Shown here one piece after another: positions 10,919-20,952 of a DNA stretch of 64,000 nucleotides. Location of the stretch: the NCBI GenBank assembly GCA_003725585.1, contig RJMB01000014.1, forward strand, positions 79,329 to 143,328, read 5' to 3'. Each line of letters starts with the position of its first letter. Positions within the stretch are counted from its first letter, which is position 1. The notes beneath the pieces were generated by a model, which saw only the letters and a list, made by a program, of their open reading frames with translations, had not been told where the DNA came from and did no database searches. The DNA is from Halostreptopolyspora alba. Its GTDB lineage: Bacteria > Actinomycetota > Actinomycetes > Streptosporangiales > Streptosporangiaceae. The position numbers and the translations under genes were made by a program.

Positions 10919-11935
10919 ATGAACGTACTGCTCACCGGTGGGACCGGCTACATCGGTAGCCACACGGCCGTGGCGCTCATCGAGGCGGGTCACGAGGTGG
11001 TCCTGCTGGACAACCTGGGCGGCAGCCAGAGCGAGGCGGTCCGCCGCGTCGAGCGCGTCACCGGCCGGACCGTTCCGCTCCACGTCGGTGACTGCGCCGA
11101 CCCGGCCACGGTGGACCGGGTGCTCGGCGAGCGGGCATTCGACGCCGTGGTGCACTGCGCCGGCCTGAAGGCCGTGGGGGAGTCCACCGAGCAGCCGCTG
11201 CGCTACTACCGGAACAACCTCGACGCCGTGCTGGCGCTGTGCGAGGCCATGGGCGCCCACGGTGTGCGGCGGCTGGTGTTCAGCTCCTCTGCCACCGTCT
11301 ACGGCGACCCGGAAACCGTGCCGATCACCGAGGACATGCCGTTGTCGGTGACCAACCCCTACGGTGCCACCAAGCTCTTCGCCGAGCGGATCCTCGCCGA
11401 CCTCGCGGCCGCGGACCCGGCGTGGCACGTCATCTCGCTGCGGTACTTCAACCCGATCGGGGCCCACCCCAGCGGGCTCATCGGAGAGGACCCGGACGGC
11501 GAGCCGAACAACCTGTTCCCCTACATCACCCAGGTGGCGGCCGGCCGGCGCGCGAAGCTGCGCGTCTTCGGCGCGGACTATCCCACCCCCGACGGCACGG
11601 GGGTGCGTGACTACCTGCACGTGGTGGACCTCGCCCAGGGGCACGTCGCCGCGATCGAGCACCTCGCCGACGAGCCCGGACACCGTGTGTACAACCTCGG
11701 CACCGGAGAGGGAACCTCGGTGTTGCAGTCGATCCGCGCCTTCGAGGCGGCGTCCGGTCGCCCCGTTCCCTACGAGGTGGTCGACCGCCGGCCGGGCGAC
11801 GTCGCCACCTGCTACGCCGACCCCTCCGCGGCCCAACGTGACCTTGGCTGGAAGGCCACCCGGAGTGTCGCCGAGGCGTGTGTCGACGCGTGGCGCTGGC
11901 AGTCCGCCAACCCCCACGGTCTGGGCTCGGGGTGA
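10919..11935 (+). CDS. galE: UDP-glucose 4-epimerase
   Basis: 338 aa, the usual GalE length. The Rossmann motif TGGTGYIGSHTAVALIEAGH is at the N-terminus, the catalytic pair is Tyr148/Lys152 in NPYGATK, the Ser region is FSSSATVYGDPE, and the substrate block is RYFNPIGAHPSG. It interconverts UDP-glucose and UDP-galactose for the Leloir pathway and cell-surface sugars. I start at ATG 10919 because it gives the standard N-terminus. The frame is open further upstream, but that part does not look like protein. The Shine-Dalgarno is weak, and no other gal genes are near. Confidence 0.93.
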   Translation: MNVLLTGGTGYIGSHTAVALIEAGHEVVLLDNLGGSQSEAVRRVERVTGRTVPLHVGDCADPATVDRVLGERAFDAVVHCAGLKAVGESTEQPLRYYRNNLDAVLALCEAMGAHGVRRLVFSSSATVYGDPETVPITEDMPLSVTNPYGATKLFAERILADLAAADPAWHVISLRYFNPIGAHPSGLIGEDPDGEPNNLFPYITQVAAGRRAKLRVFGADYPTPDGTGVRDYLHVVDLAQGHVAAIEHLADEPGHRVYNLGTGEGTSVLQSIRAFEAASGRPVPYEVVDRRPGDVATCYADPSAAQRDLGWKATRSVAEACVDAWRWQSANPHGLGSG

Positions 11936-12008
11936 TCCGGTGGGAGCGGCGCCCCGGAGCGTGGGCAGCGGGACCGTAACAATGGTTACTCGCGGGTAGT
12001 CAAGTGCT

Positions 12009-12026
12009 GGGTCGCGACCCTAGGGT
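12009..12026 (+). promoter_or_regulatory. Palindrome and -10-like element just before gabD2
   Basis: A perfect 12-bp palindrome, GGGTCGCGACCC (12009-12020), is followed directly by TAGGGT (12021-12026), a possible -10 box. Initiation would fall at about the ATG (12033), and no Shine-Dalgarno is visible, so the message may be leaderless with an operator over the promoter. Confidence 0.4.
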
Positions 12027-12032
12027 CTGCGT

Positions 12033-13610
12033 ATGGCACACGTCACGACAGGCTCCGCCGAGGCCCCGGCGCTGGATCCCGCACTGATCGAGAGGCTCAC
12101 GCGGCGCGTGGCCGGATCCGCCACCGGTCGCACGGTGACGACCACGGCCCCGTTCACCGGTGCCCCCCTCGCCGAACTTCCCGCCAGTACCTCCGACGAT
12201 GTCGGGGCGGCGTTCGCGCGTGCGCGCGAGGCACAGCGGGCATGGGCGGCCAGGTCCGTGCGCGAGCGCGCCGCCCCGTTCCTGCGCTTCCACGACCTGG
12301 TGCTCGACCGGCAGAGCGAGATCCTGGACATCATCCAGTGGGAGACCGGAAAGGCCCGGCGGCACGCGTTCGAGGAGGTCTACGACGCGGCGGCGGGCAC
12401 GCTGTACTACGCCCGCAACGCCGCGCGCCTGCTGCGTCCCACGCGCAGCCCGGGCGCCATGCCCGTGGCCACCCGAACCTACGTGCGCCGGCGGCCCAAG
12501 GGCACCGTCAGTGTGATCACCCCCTGGAACTACCCCCTGGCACTGCCGGTCGGCGACGCCGTTCCCGCGCTGATCGCGGGCAACGCCGTCGTCGCCAAGC
12601 CGGACACCCAGACCTCCCTCACCGCGCTGTGGGCCATCGACCTGGCGATCGAGGCGGGTCTGCCCGAGGACCTGTGGAACCCGGTGATCGGTGAGCCCGC
12701 GGAGGTCGGCGACCCGATGGTGGACGAGGCCGACCACGTCGCGTTCACCGGGTCCTCGGCGGCCGGGGCCGGGATCGCCCGGCGCGCCTCGGAGCGGCTG
12801 ATCGGGTGCTCCGCCGAACTCGGGGGCAAGAACCCGATGGTCGTCTGTGAGGACGCCGCCGTGGACTGGACGGTCGAGGGGGCGATACGCGCCTGCTTCA
12901 GCAACGCGGGTCAGCTCTGCATCTCCATGGAGCGGCTCTACGTGCACGACCGCATCCACGACGAGTTCGTGTCCAGGTTCACCGACGCGGTGCGGAACAT
13001 GGCGCTCAACGCGAGGTTCGACTTCTCCGCCGACATGGGCTCCCTCACCTACCAGCGGCAGCTCGACCGGGTCAGCGCGCACGTCGACGACGCCCGTGAC
13101 AACGGGGCCACGGTCCTGACGGGTGGCCAGCCCCGCCCGGACCTGGGGCCGCTGTTCTACGAGCCGACGGTCATGACCGACGTCGGCCCCACCATGGCCG
13201 CCTGCTCCGACGAGACGTTCGGCCCGGTCGTGTCGGTCTACCGGTACTCCGACGAGGACGAGGTCATCGAGCGCTGCAACGACACCGAGTACGGTCTCAA
13301 CGCCAGTGTCTGGACCCGTGACGTCTCCCGGGGGCGTCGGATCGCCGAACGCATCGACGCCGGAACCGTCAACATCAACGAGGGGTACGGAGCCGCCTGG
13401 GCCAGCTACGGTGCCCCCATGGGCGGTACGAAGCGTTCCGGGTTGGGGCGCCGGCACGGCGCCGAAGGGCTGCTGCGCTTCACCGAGTCGCAGTCCATCG
13501 CCAGCCAGCACTATGTGGGCCTCGGTGGTACACCGGGAATGAGCGGGGAGACCCTGGCGCGTACGCTCACGCTCGGCGGTCGGCTGATGAAACGCTTCCG
13601 TATCCGCTGA
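12033..13610 (+). CDS. gabD2: Succinate-semialdehyde dehydrogenase, GabD2 type
   Basis: 525 aa aldehyde dehydrogenase. The catalytic Cys296 is in NAGQLCISMERLYV and the general base Glu262 in AELGGKNPMVV. The NAD(P)-binding stretch TPWNYPLALPVGDAVPALIAGN and the end block GTKRSGLGRRHGAEGLLRFTESQ are present. GabD2-type enzymes oxidise succinate semialdehyde to succinate in the GABA shunt. This gene sits beside guaA in Streptomyces as well, which supports the assignment, although substrate cannot be read from sequence alone. A 12-bp hairpin follows the stop. Confidence 0.85.
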   Translation: MAHVTTGSAEAPALDPALIERLTRRVAGSATGRTVTTTAPFTGAPLAELPASTSDDVGAAFARAREAQRAWAARSVRERAAPFLRFHDLVLDRQSEILDIIQWETGKARRHAFEEVYDAAAGTLYYARNAARLLRPTRSPGAMPVATRTYVRRRPKGTVSVITPWNYPLALPVGDAVPALIAGNAVVAKPDTQTSLTALWAIDLAIEAGLPEDLWNPVIGEPAEVGDPMVDEADHVAFTGSSAAGAGIARRASERLIGCSAELGGKNPMVVCEDAAVDWTVEGAIRACFSNAGQLCISMERLYVHDRIHDEFVSRFTDAVRNMALNARFDFSADMGSLTYQRQLDRVSAHVDDARDNGATVLTGGQPRPDLGPLFYEPTVMTDVGPTMAACSDETFGPVVSVYRYSDEDEVIERCNDTEYGLNASVWTRDVSRGRRIAERIDAGTVNINEGYGAAWASYGAPMGGTKRSGLGRRHGAEGLLRFTESQSIASQHYVGLGGTPGMSGETLARTLTLGGRLMKRFRIR

Positions 13611-13625
13611 CGGCCCGGGCCGACG

Positions 13626-13654
13626 GCGTCCGCCCGCTCCGCGCGGGTGGACGC
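13626..13654 (+). terminator. Hairpin after gabD2
   Basis: GCGTCC pairs with GGACGC (13626-13631 with 13649-13654) and CCCGC with GCGGG inside, one G-T wobble between them and a 5-base loop. It lies 16 bases after the stop. There is no T-run. Confidence 0.6.
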
Positions 13655-13754
13655 GTCGTGACCCGTTACCGGGCGTGCCGCTCGGGAGCGGGGTGAGGCC
13701 CACGGACGGCATACACTGGACGAACCCAGTCGTCACCCGCGGGAAGGCCCTCAC

Positions 13755-15341
13755 GTGTCCCTTGCCGGCGCTGCAGACAGCACGTTCGACACCGTCCTCG
13801 TCGTGGACTTCGGCGCGCAGTACGCGCAGCTGATCGCGCGAAGGGTGCGCGAGTGCCACGTCCACAGCGAGATCGTTCCCTCGACCATGCCCGTCGAGGA
13901 GATGCTCGCCAAGGGGCCCAAGGCCATCATTCTGTCCGGCGGGCCCGCGTCGGTCTACACCGAGGGCGCGCCGCAGGCCCCCCGGGGGCTGTTCGAGACC
14001 GGTCTGCCCACGTTCGGCATCTGCTACGGCTTCCAGGCGATGGTGCGGGATCTCGGCGGCACGGTCGCCCGGACCGGGAGCAGCGAGTTCGGCCGGACAG
14101 CGGCGGAGCTGGGCACCGACAGCGTGCTGTTCTCCGGGCTGCCGGCCGCCCAGTCGGTGTGGATGTCGCACGGTGACTCGGTCACCGAGCCCCCCGAGGG
14201 GTTCCACACCACCGGCAGCACCGCGGGGACCCCGGTCGCCGCGGTCGAGGCCCCCGAGCGCGGGCTGTTCGGCGTGCAGTTCCACCCCGAGGTGCTGCAC
14301 ACCGAGCACGGCCAGGACGTCATGCGGCGGTTCCTGTACGACGTCGCCGGGTGCCGGCCCACCTGGACGATGTTGAACATCGTCGAGGAGCAGGTCGAGC
14401 GGATCCGCGCCCAGGTGGGCGGCAAGCGCGTCATCTGCGGCCTGAGCGGCGGGGTCGACTCCGCCGTGGCGGGCGCCCTGGTGCAGCGAGCCGTTGGCGA
14501 TCAGCTGACCTGCGTCTTCGTTGACCACGGGCTGTTGCGTAGCGGCGAAGCCGAGCAGGTCGAGAAGGACTTCGTGGCGGCCACGGGCGCGACCCTGAAG
14601 GTCGTCGACGCCCAGGACCAGTTCCTGACCGCGCTCGCCGGGGTGCACGACCCCGAGGAGAAGCGCGGCGTCATCGGCAGGGAGTTCATCCGGGTCTTCG
14701 AACGGGCGGCCCGGGAGGTGGTCGCCGAGAGCGGACGCGCGGGCGAGGAGGTGCGCTACCTGGTCCAGGGCACGCTCTACCCCGACGTCGTCGAGTCGGG
14801 GGGAGGCAGCGGTACCGCCAACATCAAGTCCCACCACAATGTTGGCGGGCTGCCCGAGGATCTCCGGTTCACGCTGGTCGAGCCGCTGCGTGAGCTGTTC
14901 AAGGACGAGGTGCGCAAGGTCGGCGAGGAGCTGGGTCTGCCCGCCGAGATGGTGTGGCGGCAGCCGTTCCCCGGCCCGGGGCTGGCCATCCGGATCATCG
15001 GGGATGTCACCCGGGAGAGGCTGGAGGTCCTGCGCGCGGCCGACGCCATCGCCCGCGAGGAGCTGTCGCGCGCCGGGCTCGACCGCGACATCTGGCAGTG
15101 CCCGGTGGTGCTCCTGGCCGACGTCCGCTCGGTCGGGGTGCAGGGCGACGGCCGCAGTTACGGCCATCCGGTGGTGCTGCGGCCGGTGAGCAGCGAGGAC
15201 GCCATGACCGCCGACTGGTCGCGGGTTCCCCACGAGGTGTTGGCCACGATCTCCAACCGCATCACCAACGAGGTACGCGAGATCAACCGGGTCACGCTCG
15301 ACGTCACCAGCAAACCGCCCGGCACCATCGAGTGGGAGTGA
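13755..15341 (+). CDS. guaA: GMP synthase (glutamine-hydrolysing)
   Basis: 528 aa, two domains. The N-terminal class I glutamine amidotransferase has Cys90 in FGICYGFQ and the His/Glu of [11 protein letters not shown]. The ATP pyrophosphatase has the P-loop [10 protein letters not shown], followed by the dimerisation domain with [15 protein letters not shown] and ending KPPGTIEWE. It aminates XMP to GMP, completing the pathway begun by guaB. GTG 13755 has GGGAAGG upstream, and a TACACT element at 13712-13717 could be its -10 box. Confidence 0.97.
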   Translation: MSLAGAADSTFDTVLVVDFGAQYAQLIARRVRECHVHSEIVPSTMPVEEMLAKGPKAIILSGGPASVYTEGAPQAPRGLFETGLPTFGICYGFQAMVRDLGGTVARTGSSEFGRTAAELGTDSVLFSGLPAAQSVWMSHGDSVTEPPEGFHTTGSTAGTPVAAVEAPERGLFGVQFHPEVLHTEHGQDVMRRFLYDVAGCRPTWTMLNIVEEQVERIRAQVGGKRVICGLSGGVDSAVAGALVQRAVGDQLTCVFVDHGLLRSGEAEQVEKDFVAATGATLKVVDAQDQFLTALAGVHDPEEKRGVIGREFIRVFERAAREVVAESGRAGEEVRYLVQGTLYPDVVESGGGSGTANIKSHHNVGGLPEDLRFTLVEPLRELFKDEVRKVGEELGLPAEMVWRQPFPGPGLAIRIIGDVTRERLEVLRAADAIAREELSRAGLDRDIWQCPVVLLADVRSVGVQGDGRSYGHPVVLRPVSSEDAMTADWSRVPHEVLATISNRITNEVREINRVTLDVTSKPPGTIEWE

Positions 15342-16193
15342 GGGCGCGCGGTTCGCGGTGATCCACTCACCCTCCCAGACCATTAAACCGGATATATCGT
15401 TCCAATTCCGGCATATCCTGTGAAGGACCACCGGATCGGATCGCCGGTCGTCGGCCGCGTCGCCCCGAGGGGCGGATGCGTGGGGATCGGAAGCGTACTG
15501 TGGGGCGGGAGTGCCGTGATGGCACCCCCCTGGGAAGCTGTTTAACGCATACGGTATTCTGTCTACGACCGAATCGCACGGTTAGCTGGACGAGTGGCGC
15601 CCCCGCCACTCCGCCATTCGATCGCCCGCGGGGCGAGGACGACGGAGGACGAGGTGAGCAGCGTTACCGGGTTCCACGGGGCGCGAACGCGCGAGGCCGC
15701 CGCTCTGCATGACACCGTCGCGCCTACCGGCGACACGCGGTCGCCGCAGCCCCCCTTTCGTGCCCGTTCCGGACTCCCAGGGGCCCACCCGCCGCGACAG
15801 GTGGCGCGCCGGTTACGCGCGGGGACGCGCCTCGCCCACCCGGGAGCGTCCGGGACCGGAACGGTGCCCGCGGCGTGACTCCGCGTTGACCAGGGGTCCA
15901 ACCTCGAGGGGTGGCGCGCGACGGATGGACGTGGGCACCGTGCCCCCCGCGCCGCGTGACAGTCGCCACACAGGGGCGCTTCCGCGGCTGGTCGGCGCTG
16001 CCGGTGGGAACACGGAGAACCAGTCGAAGACCCGACCCGGCGAGACCACCATGGTCAGCTAGTCGACGCGCCGCGACCGGCGGCCGACGACCGAACACAG
16101 CCCCGAACCCTATCGCAGGAGGGACCGCCGTGGGGAAGCTGTCGACGTGAACGCAACCGCCGTGTACAAGCCGATCCGAAAGGTGGTCGACGG
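15342..16193. other. 852-bp gene-free interval upstream of the first mrp operon
   Basis: No reading frame here has convincing codon use or a recognisable product. Visible elements are: two 11-bp direct repeats 20 bases apart, CCGGATATATC (15388-15398) and CCGGCATATCC (15408-15418), in an AT-rich patch; a hairpin with stem GTGCC/GGCAC (15507-15530); and a GTG-started 19-codon frame (16147-16206) that overlaps the mrpA start by 13 bases and could couple its translation. The interval probably contains the mrp promoter and a long leader. I do not recognise a known riboswitch. Confidence 0.5.
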
Positions 16194-19061
16194 TTGGTCC
16201 TCTTGATCGTGTTCCTCGGGCTGGCCGCGACCGCCGCGGCCGCACCCCTGCTCGCCAGCTGGCTCGGCCGGGCCGCCGGATGGCCGCTGGCGGGAGCGTT
16301 CGCGGCACTCACCGCCATCGCCGCGACCCAGGTGCCGGACGTCCTCGCCGGCCGGCCAACAGAGTTCGCGTGGGCCTGGATCCCGTCCGTCGACGCCGCG
16401 TTCCGGCTGAGACTCGACGGAATCGGGTTGCTCTTCACCATGCTGGTGCTCGGTATCGGGGCGCTCATCATGGCCTACTGCGCCCGCTACTTCGCTCCGG
16501 AGAGCTCGCAGAGCCGGTTCTACACCCTCATGGGGATATTCGCGGTCGCCATGCTCGGGCTGGTGCTCGCGGACGACCTGCTCCTGCTGTTCGTCTTCTG
16601 GGAACTCACCAGCATCTGCTCGTTCTTCCTCATCGGCGGCGCGGGCGACAAGGCGGTACGGCCCGCGATGCGGGCCCTGGTCCTCACCGCCGGCGGCGGT
16701 CTCGCCCTCCTCGCGGCGGTCGCGCTGGTGTCCGTGCACGCGGGCACGACACGGCTCAGCGCGATCCTCGCGGACCTCTCCTGGGCCGGCGACGGCTGGG
16801 TGGGGCCCGCGGTCGCCCTCCTGGTGATCATCGCCGCCACCACGAAGTCCGCCCAGGTCCCCTTCCACTTCTGGCTGCCCGGAGCCATGGCCGCCAGCAC
16901 CCCGGTGAGCGCCTACCTGCACGCCGCGGCCATGGTGAAGGCCGGGATCTATCTGCTGATGCGGTTCACACCGGCCTTCCACGACCTGGTGATGTGGAAC
17001 GCGATCCTCGTCACGGCCGGTCTGGCGACCGCCATCTACGGCGCGCTGCTGGCGTTTCGGCAGAACGACCTCAAGTCGCTGGCCGCGTACTCCACGGTGA
17101 GCCAGCTCGGCTACCTGGTCGCCATCATCGGCGTCGGCACCGAGTACGCGCTGGCCGCGGCGGCGGTGCACACCCTGGCGCACGCGCTGTTCAAGGCCAC
17201 GCTGTTCATGATGGTCGGGGTCATCGACCATCAGGCCGGGACCCGCGACCTGCGCCGACTCGGTGGGCTGCGCGCCGCCATGCCGGTCAGTGCCGTGGTG
17301 ACCGGGGTCGCCGCGCTGTCCACCGCGGGAATCCCGCCCCTCCTGGGCTTCTACAGCAAGGAGAAGATCTTCGCGGGCTTCGTGGACGCCGGGGGGCCGG
17401 CCTGGGCCGGGCCGGTGTTCGGCGTGCTCGCGGTCGTCGCGGCCGTGCTGACCTTCGGCTACAGCGCCCGGTTCTGGTTCGGGGTCTTCGGTGGCCCGTT
17501 GTCGGAGCGTACCGACGTGCGCGAGGCGTCCGCCGCCTACCTGCTCTCGCCCGCCGTCACGGGCACGGCGGGGGTGGTGCTCGGGTTCGGCGTGGCCACG
17601 CTGGCGCCCTACGCCAGCAGGGTCGTGGCCGACGCCGGGTTCCCGGGCCACGAGGTCGACATCCACCTCGTCCCAACGGGGCTCACCATCGACGTCGTCA
17701 TGTCGCTGGTGGCGATCGCCCTCGGGATCGCGCTGCACCTGGGGCGGGGCCGCGTCGACGCGGTACTCGACCGGGTGCGTGCGCCGTTCACCGGGGACGG
17801 CGTGTTCGACCGGCTCCTGGACGGCTCCATCCGCGCCGGCCACGGAACCGGCGGCCTCACGCGCACGTTCAGCCCCGCGGCGCACCTGCCCGCCGCGATC
17901 GTTCTTCTCGGGGCGCTCGCGGTCGCGGCGTTGTGGGGGGGAACCCCGGTGGCTCCCCCGATGGACGGGCTCACCCGCCCCTCCGACTGGCTCGTCGTGG
18001 CCTGCGTCGCCGTGGGAGTGCTCGCGGCCGCCGTGGTCACCTCCCGGATCGCCGCCGTCGTCCTTCTCGGTGTGGTCGGCGCCCTCATGGGGATCTGGTT
18101 CCTGCTTCTCGGCGCGGTCGACGTCGCGCTGACCCAACTGGTGGTCGAGGTACTGACCGTCGTCGTCATGGTGCTCGTGCTGCGCCGCCTCCCGCTCCGG
18201 TTCCACCCCACCGGCGTCGCGCGGCGCGGCCTGGCGGCGGTACTCGCGCTCGGCGCGGGGGCGTTGACGGCCGTCGGCACCCTGGCCCTGACGAACCGTC
18301 GTGAGCTCTCCGCGGTCAGCGAGTGGCTGATGACCAACTCCTACGAGGAGACGGGCGGGGTCAACGTGGTCAACACGATCCTGGTCGACTTCCGTGCCCT
18401 GGACACCCTGGGCGAGGTCACCGTCGTCGGCCTCGCCGCCCTGGGTATCGTCGCGCTCCTGGACACCACCCGCCTGACGGGCATCCCACCCTCGGAGTTT
18501 TCCCTGGGCACCGGCCCCGAGGAGAACGTCGACGACAACGCGATCGTCGTCCGTACGGTGGCCCGCATCATGGCCCCGGCCATCGTGCTGCTCTCGTTGT
18601 ACATGCTGTTCCGCGGGCACAACGACCACGGGGGCGGGTTCATCGGCGCCCTCGTCGCCGGTGCGGGGCTCGCTCTGGCGCACGTGGCGGCGGCCAACCC
18701 CAGGAAGTCCCCGATACGCGCGCTGCCCTATGTCCCGATCATCGCCGGTGGTCTCATGATCGCCCTGGTCACCGGCCTACTGGGGTACCTCGACGGGGGA
18801 TTTTTGCGACCCCTCCACCTCGATGTCGGCTCCCTGCACCTCTCCTCCGCGGTCGTGTTCGACGTGGGTGTGTACCTCATCGTGGTCGGTGCCGTGATCG
18901 CCGCGCTGCACCGGATGTCCATCGCGCCCCTGCTGGAGCGGGACACCATGGCCCACACCCCGAAGGAGGAGCGGCCACCCGACGACGAAGACGAAGACAC
19001 CGAGTCCCCCATGGTCGCCGCGACGAGCGGGGGCCGCGACGCTGAGGAGGGTGAGCTGTGA
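16194..19061 (+). CDS. mrpA: Na+/H+ antiporter subunit A fused to B (first copy)
   Basis: 955 aa polytopic membrane protein. A NuoL-like proton-antiporter core carries VPFHFWLPGAM near residue 222, VKAGIYLLMRF after it and GFYSKEKIF near 384. The DUF4040-type segment (about 625-690) and a C-terminal MnhB domain with RIMAPAIVLLSLYMLFRGH near 787 follow, so this is the MrpA-MrpB fusion usual in actinobacteria. With MrpC-G it forms a complex that exchanges Na+ for H+ and gives salt and alkali tolerance. TTG 16194 follows AAGGTGG. mrpC overlaps its end. Confidence 0.93.
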   Translation: MVLLIVFLGLAATAAAAPLLASWLGRAAGWPLAGAFAALTAIAATQVPDVLAGRPTEFAWAWIPSVDAAFRLRLDGIGLLFTMLVLGIGALIMAYCARYFAPESSQSRFYTLMGIFAVAMLGLVLADDLLLLFVFWELTSICSFFLIGGAGDKAVRPAMRALVLTAGGGLALLAAVALVSVHAGTTRLSAILADLSWAGDGWVGPAVALLVIIAATTKSAQVPFHFWLPGAMAASTPVSAYLHAAAMVKAGIYLLMRFTPAFHDLVMWNAILVTAGLATAIYGALLAFRQNDLKSLAAYSTVSQLGYLVAIIGVGTEYALAAAAVHTLAHALFKATLFMMVGVIDHQAGTRDLRRLGGLRAAMPVSAVVTGVAALSTAGIPPLLGFYSKEKIFAGFVDAGGPAWAGPVFGVLAVVAAVLTFGYSARFWFGVFGGPLSERTDVREASAAYLLSPAVTGTAGVVLGFGVATLAPYASRVVADAGFPGHEVDIHLVPTGLTIDVVMSLVAIALGIALHLGRGRVDAVLDRVRAPFTGDGVFDRLLDGSIRAGHGTGGLTRTFSPAAHLPAAIVLLGALAVAALWGGTPVAPPMDGLTRPSDWLVVACVAVGVLAAAVVTSRIAAVVLLGVVGALMGIWFLLLGAVDVALTQLVVEVLTVVVMVLVLRRLPLRFHPTGVARRGLAAVLALGAGALTAVGTLALTNRRELSAVSEWLMTNSYEETGGVNVVNTILVDFRALDTLGEVTVVGLAALGIVALLDTTRLTGIPPSEFSLGTGPEENVDDNAIVVRTVARIMAPAIVLLSLYMLFRGHNDHGGGFIGALVAGAGLALAHVAAANPRKSPIRALPYVPIIAGGLMIALVTGLLGYLDGGFLRPLHLDVGSLHLSSAVVFDVGVYLIVVGAVIAALHRMSIAPLLERDTMAHTPKEERPPDDEDEDTESPMVAATSGGRDAEEGEL

Positions 19062-19369
19062 GCGCCGCGATCCTTGCCGGGGTCCTCGTTGCCGGGGGGG
19101 TCTACCTCATCCTGCAACGGGGCCTGATCCGCATGGCCCTCGGGCTGATCCTGCTCGGTCACGCCGCGAACGTGGTGCTGCTGGCCTCGGGCGGGCTGTA
19201 CCGGCGTGAGGCCTCCGTCATCGAGCAGATCGCCGCCGTGCGGGCGGCGGCCGACCCGCTCCCGCAGGCGTTCGTGCTGACCGCGATCGTCATCACGTTC
19301 GGGGTGACGGTCTATCTCGTGGCGCTGGCCGGGTCCGGTTCCGGAGACGACACCGAGGAGAGCACGTGA
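19058..19369 (+). CDS. mrpC: Na+/H+ antiporter subunit C (first copy)
   Basis: 103 aa with three predicted membrane segments, homologous to NuoK of complex I. Family blocks are GGVYLILQRGLIRMALGLILLGHAAN and DPLPQAFVLTAIVITFGVTVYLVAL. GTG 19058 overlaps the mrpA stop (GTGA), and mrpD begins inside its own stop, so the operon is translationally coupled. Confidence 0.95.
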   Translation: MSAAILAGVLVAGGVYLILQRGLIRMALGLILLGHAANVVLLASGGLYRREASVIEQIAAVRAAADPLPQAFVLTAIVITFGVTVYLVALAGSGSGDDTEEST

Positions 19370-20952
19370 TCGCCAACGCCCTTCCCCTCGTCCTCGCCGG
19401 GCCACTCGTGGCGGCCGCGGTGCTGATGGTCACGCGCCGCCCGCTCTGGGCGCGCCGCGCCGTGCTCGTCGGCACGCTCGGCGCCACACTGGCCTACGGC
19501 GTCACCCTGGTGGCGGCCACGTACGGCGGGACGGTGCTCGTCGCCGACATCGGGCTGTGGCCCGGCGGGATCGCCATCCCCTTCGTCGCCGACATGTTCA
19601 GCGCGCTGCTGGTGGCGGCGACCGCGTTGCTGACGCTGGTCTGTGTCGTGTTCGGCATCGTGGCCGGGGAGGACCAGCAACACTACTTCGCTCCGTTCGT
19701 GCTGGCGCTCTACGGTGGTGTCGCCGGCGCGTTGCTCACGGGGGACCTGTTCAACCTGTTCGTGTGCGTCGAGGTGATGCTGCTCCCGTCGTACGTGCTG
19801 ATCAGCATGTTCGGTGGGGAGAACCGGCTGCGCGCGGGGCGTATCTACATCACCTACAACCTGTTGGCCTCGGCGGTCTTCCTGTTCGGGGTCGCGTTCG
19901 TGTACGGCGTGGTCGGGACGGTGAACCTCGCCGAGCTCGCCGGTGCCGCCAAGGAGTCCACGGCGGTCGCTGTGGCCATCGGGGTGGTACTCGTCGCGTT
20001 GGCCATGAAGTCCGGCGTGGTCCCGGTGCACGGGTGGCTGCCGCGCACCTACCCCGAGACGTCACCGACCGTCGCGGCGATCTTCTCCGGGCTGCACACC
20101 AAGGTGGGCATCTACGCGATCTATCGCGTGTACTCCCTGGTGTTCGACGGCGACCAGCGGTTCCTCGGCTTCGCGGTGCTGTTCATGTGCGTCACGATGG
20201 CCTTCGGCGCGCTGAGCGCGGTCGGCGAGGACACGATCCGCTCGGTGCTGGCCTTCAACATGATCAGCGGAATCGGTTACATCCTGCTGGGGGTCGCCCT
20301 GTTCGGCCCGCTGGGTCTGGCCGCGGGCATCTTCTACCTGCTGCACCACATGGTCGTGAAGACCTCGTTGTTCCTGTCGGCGGGCGCGGTCGAGGTCAGG
20401 TACGGCACCCAGCGGCTCGACCAGCTCGGCGGGCTGGCACGCAAGGAGCCGCTGCTCGCGTTCGCCTTCGTGGGCGCCGCGCTGTCCCTGATCGGCATGC
20501 CCCCGTTCTCCGGGTTCGCGGGCAAGTTCGCGCTGCTACAGGCCACCGTCGCCGAGCACGCCTACCTCGCCGCGTTCGTCGTGCTCGCCGCGAGCCTGCT
20601 CACACTGCTGTCCATGAACCGGGTGTGGAACAGCGTGTTCTGGGGGCCGGTGCGGCGTGAGCCCGTGGACGCCACGCGGGACGCCGTCGACGCCCCCGCT
20701 GATGACGACGCGACCGGTACCGCGCACACCAACAACGGCGCGGTGGGTACCGTGGCCCGCCGTAGGACACACGCCAAGGCGGCCAGCCCGCTCACGCACG
20801 TCAGCCCGGCGCTCGTCGCGCCGGCCGTGGTCCTCACGCTCGTTTCGCTGGGCATCGGCCTGGGAGCCGAGGGCCTGTTGACCCTGACGCAGCAGGCCGC
20901 GGCCGGTCTGCTCGATACGTCCAGCTACGTGGAGGCGGTGATGCGGGAGTGA
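19366..20952 (+). CDS. mrpD: Na+/H+ antiporter subunit D (first copy)
   Basis: 528 aa, NuoN/NuoM-like proton-translocating subunit. It has MKSGVVPVHGWLPRTYPETSPTVAAIFSGLHTKVG split over two helices, the MISGIGYILLGVALFG helix and PPFSGFAGKFALLQA. Compared with the second copy (496 aa), it carries an additional Ala/Asp/Thr-rich hydrophilic stretch of about 40 residues near 430-470, between the last helices. GTG 19366 overlaps mrpC by four bases. Confidence 0.95.
   Translation: MIANALPLVLAGPLVAAAVLMVTRRPLWARRAVLVGTLGATLAYGVTLVAATYGGTVLVADIGLWPGGIAIPFVADMFSALLVAATALLTLVCVVFGIVAGEDQQHYFAPFVLALYGGVAGALLTGDLFNLFVCVEVMLLPSYVLISMFGGENRLRAGRIYITYNLLASAVFLFGVAFVYGVVGTVNLAELAGAAKESTAVAVAIGVVLVALAMKSGVVPVHGWLPRTYPETSPTVAAIFSGLHTKVGIYAIYRVYSLVFDGDQRFLGFAVLFMCVTMAFGALSAVGEDTIRSVLAFNMISGIGYILLGVALFGPLGLAAGIFYLLHHMVVKTSLFLSAGAVEVRYGTQRLDQLGGLARKEPLLAFAFVGAALSLIGMPPFSGFAGKFALLQATVAEHAYLAAFVVLAASLLTLLSMNRVWNSVFWGPVRREPVDATRDAVDAPADDDATGTAHTNNGAVGTVARRRTHAKAASPLTHVSPALVAPAVVLTLVSLGIGLGAEGLLTLTQQAAAGLLDTSSYVEAVMRE

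Noticed and set aside
12000..15431. 1143-codon open frame on the reverse strand over gabD2 and guaA
   Set aside because: It is antisense to two certain genes. Its composition (Asp/Gly/Arg/His-rich, no domain) is what the complement of high-GC coding sequence gives. Similar frames at 16110-18683, 23005-25248 and 34742-37541 were rejected for the same reason.
15476..15712. 78-codon frame in the mrp upstream interval
   Set aside because: No ribosome site, no recognisable product, and an Arg/Gly-rich composition typical of random high-GC frames.
15342..16193. Known sodium or c-di-AMP riboswitch upstream of mrpA
   Set aside because: I looked for the conserved cores I remember and could not match them. 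The hairpins present are generic.
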